DNA from: Dokdonia sp. Hel_I_53
GTDB lineage: Bacteria > Bacteroidota > Bacteroidia > Flavobacteriales > Flavobacteriaceae
Length of the DNA stretch: 64,000 nucleotides
Assembly (NCBI RefSeq): GCF_007827465.1
Contig: NZ_VISL01000001.1
Location: 1,033,501-1,097,500 of the forward strand
Direction of reading: 5' to 3'
Shown: in pieces, positions 44,651 to 54,504 of the stretch
Layout: every line of letters starts with the position of its first letter
How positions within the stretch are numbered: position 1 is the first letter of the stretch
Notes under the pieces: generated by a model
What the model was told of the DNA's origin: nothing
Database searches by the model: none
Seen by the model: only the letters and a program-made list of their open reading frames with translations
Position numbers and translations under genes: made by a program

Positions 44651-47029
44651 ATGAAAAAAAATTGGTTACTCCTACTTTTTTGTGGATGCTTTTTGATTAG
44701 TCAAGCACAACAAAAATATACGCTTAGTGGTACCATCACAGACGCGGCAAGTAATGAAACTCTTATAGGTGTCTCGCTTCTTTTTCCTGAAATATCTGAT
44801 GGAGTTGTTACAAATTCTTATGGTTTTTACTCAATTACTCTTCCTCAAGGCACCTATACTGTAGAAGTAAGATACTTGGGGTATAGCACTGTCTCTAAAA
44901 CATTTACATTAAACCAAGATATTCGTGAAAATTTTGAACTTCTAGAAGTATTAGAATCACTAGATGAGGTGATCATAGAAGAAAAAGTAGAGCGTGTCCG
45001 TATACGAAAACCTCAAATGAGTGTAAATGCACTTACGGCAGAAACTATAAAAGATATTCCCGTAGTACTTGGGGAGGCAGATGTTATTAAAGCCATATTA
45101 CTATTACCCGGTGTTACTAGTGCCGGTGAGGGTGCGTCTGGCTTTAACGTGAGAGGGGGTGCAGCAGATCAAAATTTGATTTTACTTGATGAAGCTACTA
45201 TTTTTAATTCTTCTCATTTATTTGGGTTCTTTTCTGTTTTTAATCCTGATGCTATTAAAGATTTAAAATTGTATAAAGGAGGTATTCCTGCTAGATATGG
45301 GGGTCGTGTATCTTCTGTTCTCGACATTTATCAAAAAGAAGGTAATAGCAAAAAATTTAAAGTAAACGGCGGCATAGGAGCTGTCTCTAGTAGATTATTA
45401 GTAGAGGGGCCTATAGTAAAAGATAAAGCTGCATTTTTGTTAGGAGGGCGAGCATCCTATGCCCATTTGTTTTTACCATTATTTAATATTGATAATAGTG
45501 CATATTTCTACGATTTAAATACAAAGATTAATTACAATATTAATGATAATAACAGTCTATATCTTTCTGGATATTTTGGCCGTGATCTCTTTAGTGTGCA
45601 AGAAAGCTTCAAAAATGTTTATGGAAATGCAGTGGGGAATTTACGATGGAATCATATATTTTCTGACAAATTATTTTCAAATGCCTCACTTATCTATAGT
45701 GATTATTATTATGGGTTAGATCTTGATTTTGTAGGTTTTGAATGGAATTCTGGTATATCAAATATCAATGTCAAATATGACTTGACTCATTATCTAAATG
45801 ACAAGTTAAAAATATACTCAGGGATTAATAATTTATACTACACATTTAATCCTGGTCGTATCAAACCAAATGGTCCAGATTCTGGGATTGTAGAAGAACA
45901 GCTTACCAAGAAATATGCAAATGAGTTTGCTGCATATGTGGACATTGAGCAAAAATTAAGTAAAAATTTTACCATAGAATACGGTTTAAGATATAGCAAT
46001 TTCATTAGACTAGGTCAAGATGAGATTAATGAATATCGTGACAATCTAGCAGTTACTTTTGACCCCACTCTTCTTATTTACCAAAGTGCAGACCCTATTG
46101 ATGTAAATAGAAATGGGAAAAGAAGTGATAACCTAGCCACATTTAATTATTTTGAACCAAGAGTTGCTGGCTCTTATGCTTTCAATGATGACTCGTCTAT
46201 TAAGGGTAGCTATACAAGACTTGTGCAGTATCTCCATCTATTATCAAACACAAGTTCTCCCACTCCATTAGATATTTGGACACCTAGTGGACCTTTTGTG
46301 AAACCACAACAATTAGATCAATATGCTTTAGGGTATTTTAAAAACTTTAGCTTTCGCGAAAGCGAATACACTATAGAAAGCGAGGTGTTTTTTAAAGATA
46401 TAAAAGGACGCATTGACTATATTGATGGAGCTCAGCTTATTGCTAACAATGCTATAGAACAAGTAATCTTACAGGGTGAAGGCAGGGCTTATGGACTAGA
46501 GTTTTTATTACGTAAAAATGAAGGAAAGCTAAAAGGATTTTTAGCCTACACCCTCTCAAAGTCAGAACAACGTACACCGGGAAGAAATGAGAACGAGTTA
46601 GGCATTAACCGTGGAAAATGGTATAACACGCCTTATGACAAAACTCACGACATTTCTATTAATGCAAGTTACGAAATAAGTAAAAAATGGAAATTAGGAA
46701 GTAATTTTCTTTTTCAAACGGGACAACCCACTAATTTCCCAATAGGTCAATTTGAATTTCAAGGCATTATAACACCAATTTACGGCCCTCGTAATAAGCA
46801 GCGCTTGCCTTCATACCATCGATTAGACCTAAGCGCAACATTAACTCCCCAAAAAAACAAAAATAGAAAATGGCAATCTGAGTGGGTTTTTAGTATGTAT
46901 AATATATATAATCGTCGCAATGCGGCATCTATTAACTTTAGACAAAATGAGAATACCGGAGCAAATGAAGCAGTGCGCACTTCTATTTTTGGTATCATTC
47001 CATCTGTTACTTATAACTTTAAATTCTAA
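44651..47029 (+). CDS. TonB-dependent outer membrane receptor
   Basis: 792 residues. Signal peptide to about residue 19, a carboxypeptidase-regulatory-like domain (YTLSGTITDAASNETLIGVSL) to about 105, a plug with FNVRGGAADQNLILLDEAT and GGIPARYGGRVSSVLDI, then a 22-strand-type barrel ending in an aromatic Phe. The plug lacks the long SusC features. A palindrome copy inside the barrel is read as SFRESE near residue 570. The next gene, one base after the stop, is a DUF4249 lipoprotein, a common pairing in Bacteroidota. Ligand unknown. Confidence 0.92.
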   Translation: MKKNWLLLLFCGCFLISQAQQKYTLSGTITDAASNETLIGVSLLFPEISDGVVTNSYGFYSITLPQGTYTVEVRYLGYSTVSKTFTLNQDIRENFELLEVLESLDEVIIEEKVERVRIRKPQMSVNALTAETIKDIPVVLGEADVIKAILLLPGVTSAGEGASGFNVRGGAADQNLILLDEATIFNSSHLFGFFSVFNPDAIKDLKLYKGGIPARYGGRVSSVLDIYQKEGNSKKFKVNGGIGAVSSRLLVEGPIVKDKAAFLLGGRASYAHLFLPLFNIDNSAYFYDLNTKINYNINDNNSLYLSGYFGRDLFSVQESFKNVYGNAVGNLRWNHIFSDKLFSNASLIYSDYYYGLDLDFVGFEWNSGISNINVKYDLTHYLNDKLKIYSGINNLYYTFNPGRIKPNGPDSGIVEEQLTKKYANEFAAYVDIEQKLSKNFTIEYGLRYSNFIRLGQDEINEYRDNLAVTFDPTLLIYQSADPIDVNRNGKRSDNLATFNYFEPRVAGSYAFNDDSSIKGSYTRLVQYLHLLSNTSSPTPLDIWTPSGPFVKPQQLDQYALGYFKNFSFRESEYTIESEVFFKDIKGRIDYIDGAQLIANNAIEQVILQGEGRAYGLEFLLRKNEGKLKGFLAYTLSKSEQRTPGRNENELGINRGKWYNTPYDKTHDISINASYEISKKWKLGSNFLFQTGQPTNFPIGQFEFQGIITPIYGPRNKQRLPSYHRLDLSATLTPQKNKNRKWQSEWVFSMYNIYNRRNAASINFRQNENTGANEAVRTSIFGIIPSVTYNFKF
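46350..46364. repeat. Iterated palindrome copy 12 (exact, inside the TonB receptor gene)
   Basis: Read in the second frame as SFRESE, probably in a barrel loop. Confidence 0.9.
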
Positions 47030-47030
47030 G

Positions 47031-47918
47031 ATGATGAAAAAAAGTATTCTTTTACTAACATGCTTAGTCACTTTTAGTAGTTGTGAAGATGTTATTGATG
47101 TAGAGCTCAAAAATGAAACTCCTAGATTGATTGTAGATGCACTCATACGTGTAGACACTGCTCAAGATTTTACAGATGCAAACATTAAGGTTTCTCTATC
47201 ATCATCTTTTTTTGGGGAGATAGAACCTGCAATAATAGATACCATAGAATTACGAGAAATTACAAATGGTGACATTATTACTTATGAACCTGTACCAGAC
47301 GAACCAGGGTCATACCGCCCTTCTAATACTTCTGGATCTCTTGTATCTGATAATAAAATTAGCACCTCATTCTTATCAAATTCTAATGTTGAATTTACGC
47401 TCAATGTTATATACAATGGCAAAACCTACCTTGCGACAACACGTTTTGTAAACTCAGTCCCCTTAGATGAAGTAGTACAAGGAGACGGGCAACTATTTGA
47501 TGAAGATGGTATTGAAGTTCAAGTTTCTTTTACAGACATAGCTGATCAGGAGGATTACTACATCTTTGACTTTGATTTTAATGAATATCTTCCGACCGAA
47601 GATCGATTTTATCAAGGACAACAATTTAAATTTTCTTATTTCTATGACCAACAACTCACCAGTGGAGATGTAATTGATATTAAAATTTTAGGAGCAGACC
47701 TCCAATTTTATAACTACATAAGTGGTATTTTAGAACAAAGTGAACAGGGTCAAAATGGACCATTTCAAACCCCAACGGCTACTGTACGAGGCAATTTTAT
47801 TAGCATAACAGATATTGATAATGGAGATATCAACAATAACACAAGTCTACCTGATGAGTTTATACTAGGTTACTTTAGCATATCACAAGAGTTTAGCACC
47901 TCACTATTAATTAATTAG
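47031..47918 (+). CDS. DUF4249 lipoprotein, partner of the TonB receptor
   Basis: About 295 residues from the Met pair one base after the receptor stop (MMKKSILLLTCLVTFSSC). The lipidated Cys is followed by EDVIDVEL and ETPRLIVDALI, the usual start of DUF4249 proteins. A longer frame reaching back into the receptor gene is not credible because it would bury the signal peptide. It probably binds the ligand at the outer-membrane surface with the receptor. Confidence 0.85.
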   Translation: MMKKSILLLTCLVTFSSCEDVIDVELKNETPRLIVDALIRVDTAQDFTDANIKVSLSSSFFGEIEPAIIDTIELREITNGDIITYEPVPDEPGSYRPSNTSGSLVSDNKISTSFLSNSNVEFTLNVIYNGKTYLATTRFVNSVPLDEVVQGDGQLFDEDGIEVQVSFTDIADQEDYYIFDFDFNEYLPTEDRFYQGQQFKFSYFYDQQLTSGDVIDIKILGADLQFYNYISGILEQSEQGQNGPFQTPTATVRGNFISITDIDNGDINNNTSLPDEFILGYFSISQEFSTSLLIN

Positions 47919-47942
47919 GTTCAATACGTATTTTAAGATTTA

Positions 47943-47957
47943 CGCTTTTGCGAAAGC
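47943..47957. repeat. Iterated palindrome, variant (13 of 14)
   Basis: GCTTTTGCGAAAGC, 24 bases after the DUF4249 stop; the next bases form a separate imperfect hairpin (47957-47992). Confidence 0.75.
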
Positions 47958-47992
47958 AAAGAAATGCAAATATTTTTTTGCTTATTTCTTTG
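47957..47992 (+). terminator. Possible weak terminator hairpin after the DUF4249 gene
   Basis: CAAAGAAAT-GCAAA pairs with TTTGC-TT-ATTTCTTTG; the longest T-run is in the loop rather than after the stem, so function is uncertain. Confidence 0.35.
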
Positions 47993-48151
47993 ATTTAGTC
48001 TACTTTAGCACCCTCCCTACAATTTTTGTTAAAATATGTTAACGCATGCCTAAAAGAAAGGTTTTTACCTGACTTATTAAGCAAGCAACTATTTTAATGT
48101 TTCAATATTTAATTAAATATCATTAATCATTAAATCCCAAATCACAAAACA

Positions 48152-48844
48152 ATGAAACATTATTTACTTTTATTATTATTTCTTATTACTTTTCAAGGAT
48201 TTTCTCAAACTATTGATTTGAGTGCTTACAATGAATTTCTTGATGATTACGTTTCTAAAGAGGGTGTTGTTGACTACGATGAGCTTTTAGAAAATATGAA
48301 TGTCATCCAAGAGCTAGCAAAGAATTTTTCAAAGATTTCTCCTAATGCAGGCTGGAGTGCTAACGAACAAAAGGCTTTCTGGATTAATTTCTACAACGTA
48401 AATATCATAAAATTACTAGTTGAAAATTATCCTATTAAGAGTATTAATTACATTAGAGAGCCTTTTAAGAATGAAACATTAGACTTTACTGGTGGAAAAA
48501 TTTCTTTAGATTTTGTTGAGCACAGTATTTTAAGAGAATTTGATGACCCTAGAATACACTTTGCATTGTACTCTACAGCAACCTCATCCCCTTTACTAAT
48601 GAGAACTGCATATGATTCTAATAGGTTAGATTATGAGTTAGACATGGCTACTAAGCAGTTTATCAATGACGAAACAAAAAATGACGTAAATCTTAGAGGA
48701 AGTAAATTATCTAGAATTTTTGACTGGTATAAAGATGATTTTGACCTTGTTCCCTTTATAAATAAATTTTCGAATAAAGGTAAAATATCAATAGAAACTC
48801 CTATAAGTTTTATGGATTACGATTGGAATTTACACCGTGAGTAA
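48152..48844 (+). CDS. DUF547 domain-containing exported protein
   Basis: 230 residues with a signal peptide (cleaved near GFSQ). The DUF547 core is visible: QKAFWINFYNVNIIKLLVE, NYPIKSINYI, LDFVEHSILREFDDPRIHFAL and a final DYDWNLH. Probably periplasmic. The family is widespread and of unknown function, with a papain-like fold suggested in the literature. Monocistronic with a terminator. Confidence 0.87.
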   Translation: MKHYLLLLLFLITFQGFSQTIDLSAYNEFLDDYVSKEGVVDYDELLENMNVIQELAKNFSKISPNAGWSANEQKAFWINFYNVNIIKLLVENYPIKSINYIREPFKNETLDFTGGKISLDFVEHSILREFDDPRIHFALYSTATSSPLLMRTAYDSNRLDYELDMATKQFINDETKNDVNLRGSKLSRIFDWYKDDFDLVPFINKFSNKGKISIETPISFMDYDWNLHRE

Positions 48845-48864
48845 ATACATAAATTATTTTTTAC

Positions 48865-48897
48865 AAAAATGCTGTCTTAATCTAAGGCAGCATTTTT
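48865..48897 (+). terminator. Terminator of the DUF547 gene
   Basis: A 15-bp stem with one G-U pair (AAAAATGCTGTCTTA), 3-base loop and following T-rich sequence. Confidence 0.85.
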
Positions 48898-48995
48898 CTT
48901 TTATAAGAATGTATTTAAAATTAGCTACATTTCCTCAAATATTTTCAACATTGTAATTAGCTAATTTTTTATGACGATTTCTTACATTAGCATTT

Positions 48996-50690
48996 ATGAG
49001 AAGTCTCTTTATATTATTTTTTATTTTGGTGAGTGGCATTGTTTTTTGCCAAGAAATACCAAAAAATTATTTTGTCAATCCTTTGGATGGTGCAATGATA
49101 ATTGCGGGGACCTTTGGCGAGCTACGTAGTAATCATTTTCATAGTGGTCTTGACCTCAAAACAGAGCGAAGAGAAGGACTACCTGTTTATGCAAGTGCCT
49201 CAGGAATAGTAACAAGAATTAAAATTTCGCATTACGGGTATGGGAAGGCTATTTATATATTGCACCCCAATGGATATACGACGGTGTATGCCCACCTCAA
49301 AAATTTCTGCCCAGAAATTGAAGATTATGTTAAAGCCGCTCAATATAAAAAAGAAAGTTTTGAAATAGAGCTTTTCCCTACACAAGGAGAATTAAGGGTT
49401 TCAAAAGGAGAAATCATAGCCTATAGTGGAAATACAGGGGGTAGTGCTGGCCCGCATTTGCATTTTGAAATACGTGACAAAAATGCTAGACCAATGAACC
49501 CATTACTATTTGGCCTAGTAGCTAAAGACACTAGAAAACCAATCATTCAAGAATTAATTGCATACCCAATAGGAAATCAGAGCGCCATAAATAAAGATGG
49601 AAATCCTACATCATTACGGCTTACACAAAAAAAGGACGGTAATTACCAAGCAGAAAGCGTAAATGCAACAGGGACTTTAGGATTTGCTGTGGGAACTATT
49701 GACCAATTAGATTTGGCTAACAATAAAAATGGAATTTACTCTATAACGACTACTGTAAATGGTGAGACTAATTTTGAAATTAAAATGAATAAATTTTCTT
49801 TTGCAGAAACAAGATATCTCAATCGCATGATTGACTATGGGTTATATAAAGATAAAAGAAAAAGAGTGCAAAAATTATTTATAGAAAAGAACAACCCTTT
49901 AAGCATTTACACAAAAGAGAAAGATAATGGATTATTAAATGTATCAAATGGCCTTTCATATCAATACCATATAAGCTTAAAAGATTTTGAAGGTAATGAA
50001 ACAAAAATCACCATTCCAATAACAGGAACAAATGATAGCATTCTTAGCCCAAGGAAAATAAAAGAAACTGAGGACTATGTATATAGTGATCAAGGATACA
50101 GCTTTAATGAAGGTAAGTTTGAAGTATATATTCCCAAAGGAGCATTATATGATGACACTTTTATAAATCTAACCGTATCTGGAGATAAATTATTTTTACA
50201 TGAAGATGTTGTGCCCGTGCATAAAAATATTATTGTTTCTTATGACCTTTCTGATTATAAAGAGGATGATAGAGAAAAATTATACTTAGGAAGACACAAT
50301 TGGAAAGATGACATTTATTATGTAAGATCTCGTATTGTAGGTGATAAGTTACAAATTGGCACCAGAACCTTTGGTACATATAGTCTCGCAAAAGATACAG
50401 CTCCGCCAAAAATAGAGCCTAAGAACTTCAAAAAAGGAAAATGGATGTCAAAATACAGGTATCTAACTTTAAAAATTTCAGATCAAGATAGCGGTATCAA
50501 AGGATATAGAGCTACAGTAAATGGGAAGTTTATATTATTAGAATACGATCCTAAAACAAATATTCTAACACATGATTTTAATGATGGCATTATTAAAGAC
50601 GTTAAAAATGATTTTAAACTTGTAGTGACAGATAATGTAGGAAATAGCGCTATTTTTGAAACTACATTTTTTAGAAAAGACATTCGTTGA
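48996..50690 (+). CDS. M23-family metallopeptidase, exported
   Basis: 564 residues. Signal peptide (cleaved near VFCQ), then a LytM/M23 domain: GTFGELRSNHFHSGLDLKT with the H-x3-D zinc motif, VYAHL, and the catalytic SAGPHLHFEI. The C-terminal 380 residues look like beta-rich domains not needed for catalysis. Cleaves peptidoglycan crosslinks or other Gly-containing peptides, assuming the fold is active. Its stop overlaps the TTG start of a TonB receptor. Confidence 0.9.
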   Translation: MRSLFILFFILVSGIVFCQEIPKNYFVNPLDGAMIIAGTFGELRSNHFHSGLDLKTERREGLPVYASASGIVTRIKISHYGYGKAIYILHPNGYTTVYAHLKNFCPEIEDYVKAAQYKKESFEIELFPTQGELRVSKGEIIAYSGNTGGSAGPHLHFEIRDKNARPMNPLLFGLVAKDTRKPIIQELIAYPIGNQSAINKDGNPTSLRLTQKKDGNYQAESVNATGTLGFAVGTIDQLDLANNKNGIYSITTTVNGETNFEIKMNKFSFAETRYLNRMIDYGLYKDKRKRVQKLFIEKNNPLSIYTKEKDNGLLNVSNGLSYQYHISLKDFEGNETKITIPITGTNDSILSPRKIKETEDYVYSDQGYSFNEGKFEVYIPKGALYDDTFINLTVSGDKLFLHEDVVPVHKNIIVSYDLSDYKEDDREKLYLGRHNWKDDIYYVRSRIVGDKLQIGTRTFGTYSLAKDTAPPKIEPKNFKKGKWMSKYRYLTLKISDQDSGIKGYRATVNGKFILLEYDPKTNILTHDFNDGIIKDVKNDFKLVVTDNVGNSAIFETTFFRKDIR

Positions 50691-53155
50691 AAAATCGCTA
50701 TTTAATTATTTTCTTTATAATCTGTTCATTTTCTGAGCTGCTTGGGCAGACAGCAACCATTCGTGGAATTGTATTAGATGAGAGCACTAAAATTCTTTCC
50801 TCTGTCTCGATCAGATACGAAGAAAATGGCACTACCACTAATAGTAATGGTTTTTATACTCTTGACATTCCATCAAATACTAATGTAACGGTAGAATTTT
50901 CTTTTTTAGGGTTTAAAAAACTCACACAAACATTTAAGCTAGAGGCTAATGCAGAAGTAGAATTTAATCCTATTCTTAAGAGGGACATTGAGCAATTAAG
51001 TGCGATAATTCTGACAAATACACCTCAAGAACGCGTTCAAGGAATTATTACACTTTCCCCTAGTGCCATACGCAAAATACCTGGCGCAAATGCAGGAGTA
51101 GAAAATCTTCTTAAGTCTCTTCCGGGAGTGAGTAATAATAATGAACTCAGTACACAGTATTCGGTAAGAGGAGGAAATTTTGACGAGAATCTAGTATATG
51201 TCAATGATATTGAAGTTTATAGGCCATTTTTAGTAAGATCTGGACAACAAGAAGGATTAAGCTTTGTCAATAGTGATCTAATCCAAGACGTAGCATTTAG
51301 TGCAGGAGGTTTTCAAGCAAAATATGGCGACAAGTTATCGTCAGTACTCGATATCACCTACAGAAGACCTGTAAATTTTGGAGCAACTATTGACGCAAGC
51401 CTTCTAGGGGGCAGTATATCTGCAGAGGGAATCTCTAAAAATGGTCGCTTTACAGCCATATCTGGTGTACGCTATCGTGATAATAGTTTACTTGTAAATG
51501 CAAAACAAACAAAGACAAACTTCAAGCCTCGCTTCTTCGATGTGCAATCGCTGCTTACTTATAAGTTTTCAAACAAATTTCAATTAGATTTTTTGGGCAA
51601 TATTGCTGTTAACTCATATGACTATAAGCCCCTTACACGACAAACAAATTTTGGCACGTTAGCCGCGCCTGTTGCATTAGTAGTTTTTTATAGTGGTCAA
51701 GAAAAAGATATTTATAACACCTATTTTGGAGCTCTAAAAGGTACATATGCAGTTAGTGAAAACCTCACGTTAAAATTTATAAGTTCAACCTATCACACAC
51801 AAGAACAAGAGTATTTTGACATCTTTGCTGAGTATAGGCTAGGCACACCAAATACTGATATAGGAGATGAAAACTTAGGAGAAGTAGAATTTACACAAGG
51901 TATTGGATCACAACTTACCCACGGGCGTAATGACCTTGATGCATTCTTTATAAATATTGCTCATAAAGGAACTTATATTAAAGAAAATAATCAAATAGAT
52001 TGGGGTATAAAATACACAAGAGAAGATATACGTGATCGATTAGAAGAATATGAAGTTATTGACTCTGCCGGCTTTTCTATAAGACCACCTATTCCCGATT
52101 TTTCAAACCAGCAGCCCTACGAGCCTTTTGATGCACCTTTAGAGCCCTATACTAATATAAGAGCGCAAAACAATGTTACTATTGATAGGCTAACAGCATT
52201 TACACAGTATAGTAAGAAAATAGATTTTGAGCAAAGTGAATTGTGGCTCAATGCAGGCCTTAGAACTCATCAATGGACTGTAAGTGGAGAGAACTTAGAA
52301 AACAACACGCAAACCGTCTTGAGTCCAAGAGCTCAGCTCAGTATAAAGCCAAATTGGAGTAGTGATATGATTTTTAGGGCCTCAGGAGGTCTATATTATC
52401 AACCTCCACTTTATAGAGAACTAAGAGACTCTATAGGGCAAGTACGTCCAAAAGTTAAAGCTCAAAAATCCTATCACCTTGTAGTTGGTCACGACTGGAG
52501 TTTTAATTTATGGGAAAGGCCTTTCAAGTTAGTATCTGAATTATATTACAAAGGGTTGAGTGATGTAAACCCATACACACTTGAAAATGTTAGAATACGG
52601 TATAGAGCAACAAATAATGCTGTTGCAAGAGCATATGGTTTTGACACTAGACTAAATGGAGAATTTGTTCCAGGCACTCAGAGTTGGATTAGTTTAGGTA
52701 TTTTGAAAACAGAAGAAAATATAGAAGACCAAGGGTATATTCCACGCCCTAGTGATCAACGTATGAAAGTTGCTTTTTTGTTTCAAGATTATGCGCCTCG
52801 TATACCTAATTTAAAGCTATATATTAATATGGTGTATCAAACAGGATTGCCAGGAGGTTCACCGAGCTATGCAGATCCGTACATTTTTGCAGAGTTGCCC
52901 CGATTGAGAGACTATTTCAGAGCTGACGCTGGTATAAATTATGTCTTTACTGACTCAAAAAGGAAATATCCAAAAGGTCACTGGCTTCACCCTTTCAAAG
53001 AGTTGACTGCTGGTTTTGAAATTTATAATATTTTTGATAAGCAAAATTCTATTACCAACACATTTGTAAGGGACGCTAGCTCGCAACAGCAATATGCAGT
53101 TCCTAACTTTTTAACTCCAAGAGTATTTAATATCAAAATTTCTGCAAAATTTTAA
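50687..53155 (+). CDS. TonB-dependent receptor starting at TTG
   Basis: 822 residues. The start is TTG inside the sequence TTGA, whose TGA ends the M23 gene; a signal peptide follows at once (KNRYLIIFFIICSFSELLGQ), which confirms the position. Carboxypeptidase-regulatory-like domain about residues 22-105, plug with YSVRGGNFDENLVYVND and GGFQAKYGDKLSSVLDI, then the barrel ending FNIKISAKF. Coupled to a periplasmic peptidase, so it may import products of peptidase activity; this is inference. Converges on the cysteine desulfurase gene two bases later. Confidence 0.92.
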   Translation: MKNRYLIIFFIICSFSELLGQTATIRGIVLDESTKILSSVSIRYEENGTTTNSNGFYTLDIPSNTNVTVEFSFLGFKKLTQTFKLEANAEVEFNPILKRDIEQLSAIILTNTPQERVQGIITLSPSAIRKIPGANAGVENLLKSLPGVSNNNELSTQYSVRGGNFDENLVYVNDIEVYRPFLVRSGQQEGLSFVNSDLIQDVAFSAGGFQAKYGDKLSSVLDITYRRPVNFGATIDASLLGGSISAEGISKNGRFTAISGVRYRDNSLLVNAKQTKTNFKPRFFDVQSLLTYKFSNKFQLDFLGNIAVNSYDYKPLTRQTNFGTLAAPVALVVFYSGQEKDIYNTYFGALKGTYAVSENLTLKFISSTYHTQEQEYFDIFAEYRLGTPNTDIGDENLGEVEFTQGIGSQLTHGRNDLDAFFINIAHKGTYIKENNQIDWGIKYTREDIRDRLEEYEVIDSAGFSIRPPIPDFSNQQPYEPFDAPLEPYTNIRAQNNVTIDRLTAFTQYSKKIDFEQSELWLNAGLRTHQWTVSGENLENNTQTVLSPRAQLSIKPNWSSDMIFRASGGLYYQPPLYRELRDSIGQVRPKVKAQKSYHLVVGHDWSFNLWERPFKLVSELYYKGLSDVNPYTLENVRIRYRATNNAVARAYGFDTRLNGEFVPGTQSWISLGILKTEENIEDQGYIPRPSDQRMKVAFLFQDYAPRIPNLKLYINMVYQTGLPGGSPSYADPYIFAELPRLRDYFRADAGINYVFTDSKRKYPKGHWLHPFKELTAGFEIYNIFDKQNSITNTFVRDASSQQQYAVPNFLTPRVFNIKISAKF

Positions 53156-53157
53156 TA

Positions 53158-54315
53158 TTAAGCAGGGATTTTTTCCAAAAATTCTTTTAATACAGAAACT
53201 GTATAATCCACTTCTTCTCTGGTGTTGTATTTTGAAAATGAAAAACGCACACTAGGCTTCTCGAGGTCTTCATCAGTTAGAATTTCTTGTAAAACATGAG
53301 AGCCTTTATCACTTCCGCTTTGACAAGCACTCCCTTTTGAACATGCAATTCCCTTCATATCAAGTTGAAACAAAAGCATAAGTGCTTTTTCTGGGTTGAT
53401 GGGTAAGCATACATTAAGTAATGTGTATGTGCTTTTTGAAGAATCGCTACAATTTCCATTTAATTTTGCAGCTGGAATTTCTGATGCTAATTTTTCTATA
53501 AAGTAATTTTTAATTCCTTTTATATAACTACGCTCTTCATCTAAATTGTCATATGCGCACCGAATGGCTTCCTCAATGCCCGCAATATTATGAACACTTT
53601 CTGTACCTGCGCGTAGACCGCGCTCTTGGGACCCACCAAAAATAAGTGGTTTCAGTCCACTATTTTTGCGCACAAAAGCAAAACCTACGCCCTTAGGCCC
53701 ATGAAATTTGTGCCCAGCCGCAGCCACAAAATCCACAGGAATCTCTTGCAAGTCTACTTTGTAATGGCCTATACTTTGTACCATGTCAGAATGAACTAAG
53801 GCTCCGTGGCTTTTAGACAATACAGCAATTGATTTTATATCAATCATATTCCCAATTTCGTTATTTACATGCATGAGCGATACCAGCGTCTTTTTAGTTG
53901 TTGATTGAAGTAGCTCTTGGAGATGTTTTTCATCTGGAGTACCACATTCTTTAAGACTTACAAAATCAATATCAATTTTATGCGATGCGGCAACTTCCTC
54001 TACTGCATGTAAAACGGCATGATGTTCTATACGTGAGGTTATAATCCGTTGTACGCCTAGGTCTCTTACAGCACTATTAATAACAAAATTATCTGCCTCC
54101 GTTCCTCCAGAGGTAAAAATGATTTCTCCAGCAGTAACATTAAGAATTTTAGCAATCGTTTTTCGAGCACTTTCTATATGACTTTTTGCAGTCCTCCCTA
54201 GTGCATGGGTTGATGATGGGTTACCAGATACATCACGCATCACCTCGACCATGCGATCTAATACTTCTTCTCGTATTTGGGTAGTTGCTGCATTATCAAA
54301 ATAAACCGATCTCAT
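53158..54315 (-). CDS. Cysteine desulfurase (NifS/IscS family)
   Basis: 385 residues, PLP-dependent fold type I. Start VYFDNAATT; TSGGTEADN; the PLP Lys in AAAGHKFHGPKG (K203); active-site Cys in GSACQSGSDKGSH (C331) on the mobile loop. Removes sulfur from cysteine for Fe-S cluster or thionucleoside synthesis. No iscU, suf or mnmA is adjacent, so the pathway is open. A -7 box (TATTTTTG) lies 28 bases upstream. Confidence 0.93.
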   Translation of the reverse strand: MRSVYFDNAATTQIREEVLDRMVEVMRDVSGNPSSTHALGRTAKSHIESARKTIAKILNVTAGEIIFTSGGTEADNFVINSAVRDLGVQRIITSRIEHHAVLHAVEEVAASHKIDIDFVSLKECGTPDEKHLQELLQSTTKKTLVSLMHVNNEIGNMIDIKSIAVLSKSHGALVHSDMVQSIGHYKVDLQEIPVDFVAAAGHKFHGPKGVGFAFVRKNSGLKPLIFGGSQERGLRAGTESVHNIAGIEEAIRCAYDNLDEERSYIKGIKNYFIEKLASEIPAAKLNGNCSDSSKSTYTLLNVCLPINPEKALMLLFQLDMKGIACSKGSACQSGSDKGSHVLQEILTDEDLEKPSVRFSFSKYNTREEVDYTVSVLKEFLEKIPA

Positions 54316-54343
54316 AGACGTTCTAACTTAAAAATTATTCTCG

Positions 54344-54351
54344 CAAAAATA
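54344..54351 (-). promoter_or_regulatory. -7 promoter element (TATTTTTG) of the cysteine desulfurase gene
   Basis: TAnnTTTG on the minus strand, 28 bases before the ATG at 54315. Confidence 0.5.
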
Positions 54352-54442
54352 CCTAAAATAAATAGATACACTCCTAGTGGAGTTATAAGGAATAGAATTC
54401 TATAAATTGTAGAATTTCAAAGGCAAAATATGTGTAGATTAA

Positions 54443-54458
54443 CGCTTTCGCGAAAGCG
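54443..54458. repeat. Iterated palindrome copy 13 (exact, 16 bp)
   Basis: Between two divergent genes, 46 bases before the ATG at 54505. Confidence 0.9.
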
Positions 54459-54504
54459 TAATTACCCATATTTCCACTACTTTTACATTAGTAAATACAT
54501 TTAT

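Noticed and set aside
54430-54504. Longer form of the Asp-rich lipoprotein
   Set aside because: The extension translates the palindrome and would place the signal peptide internally.
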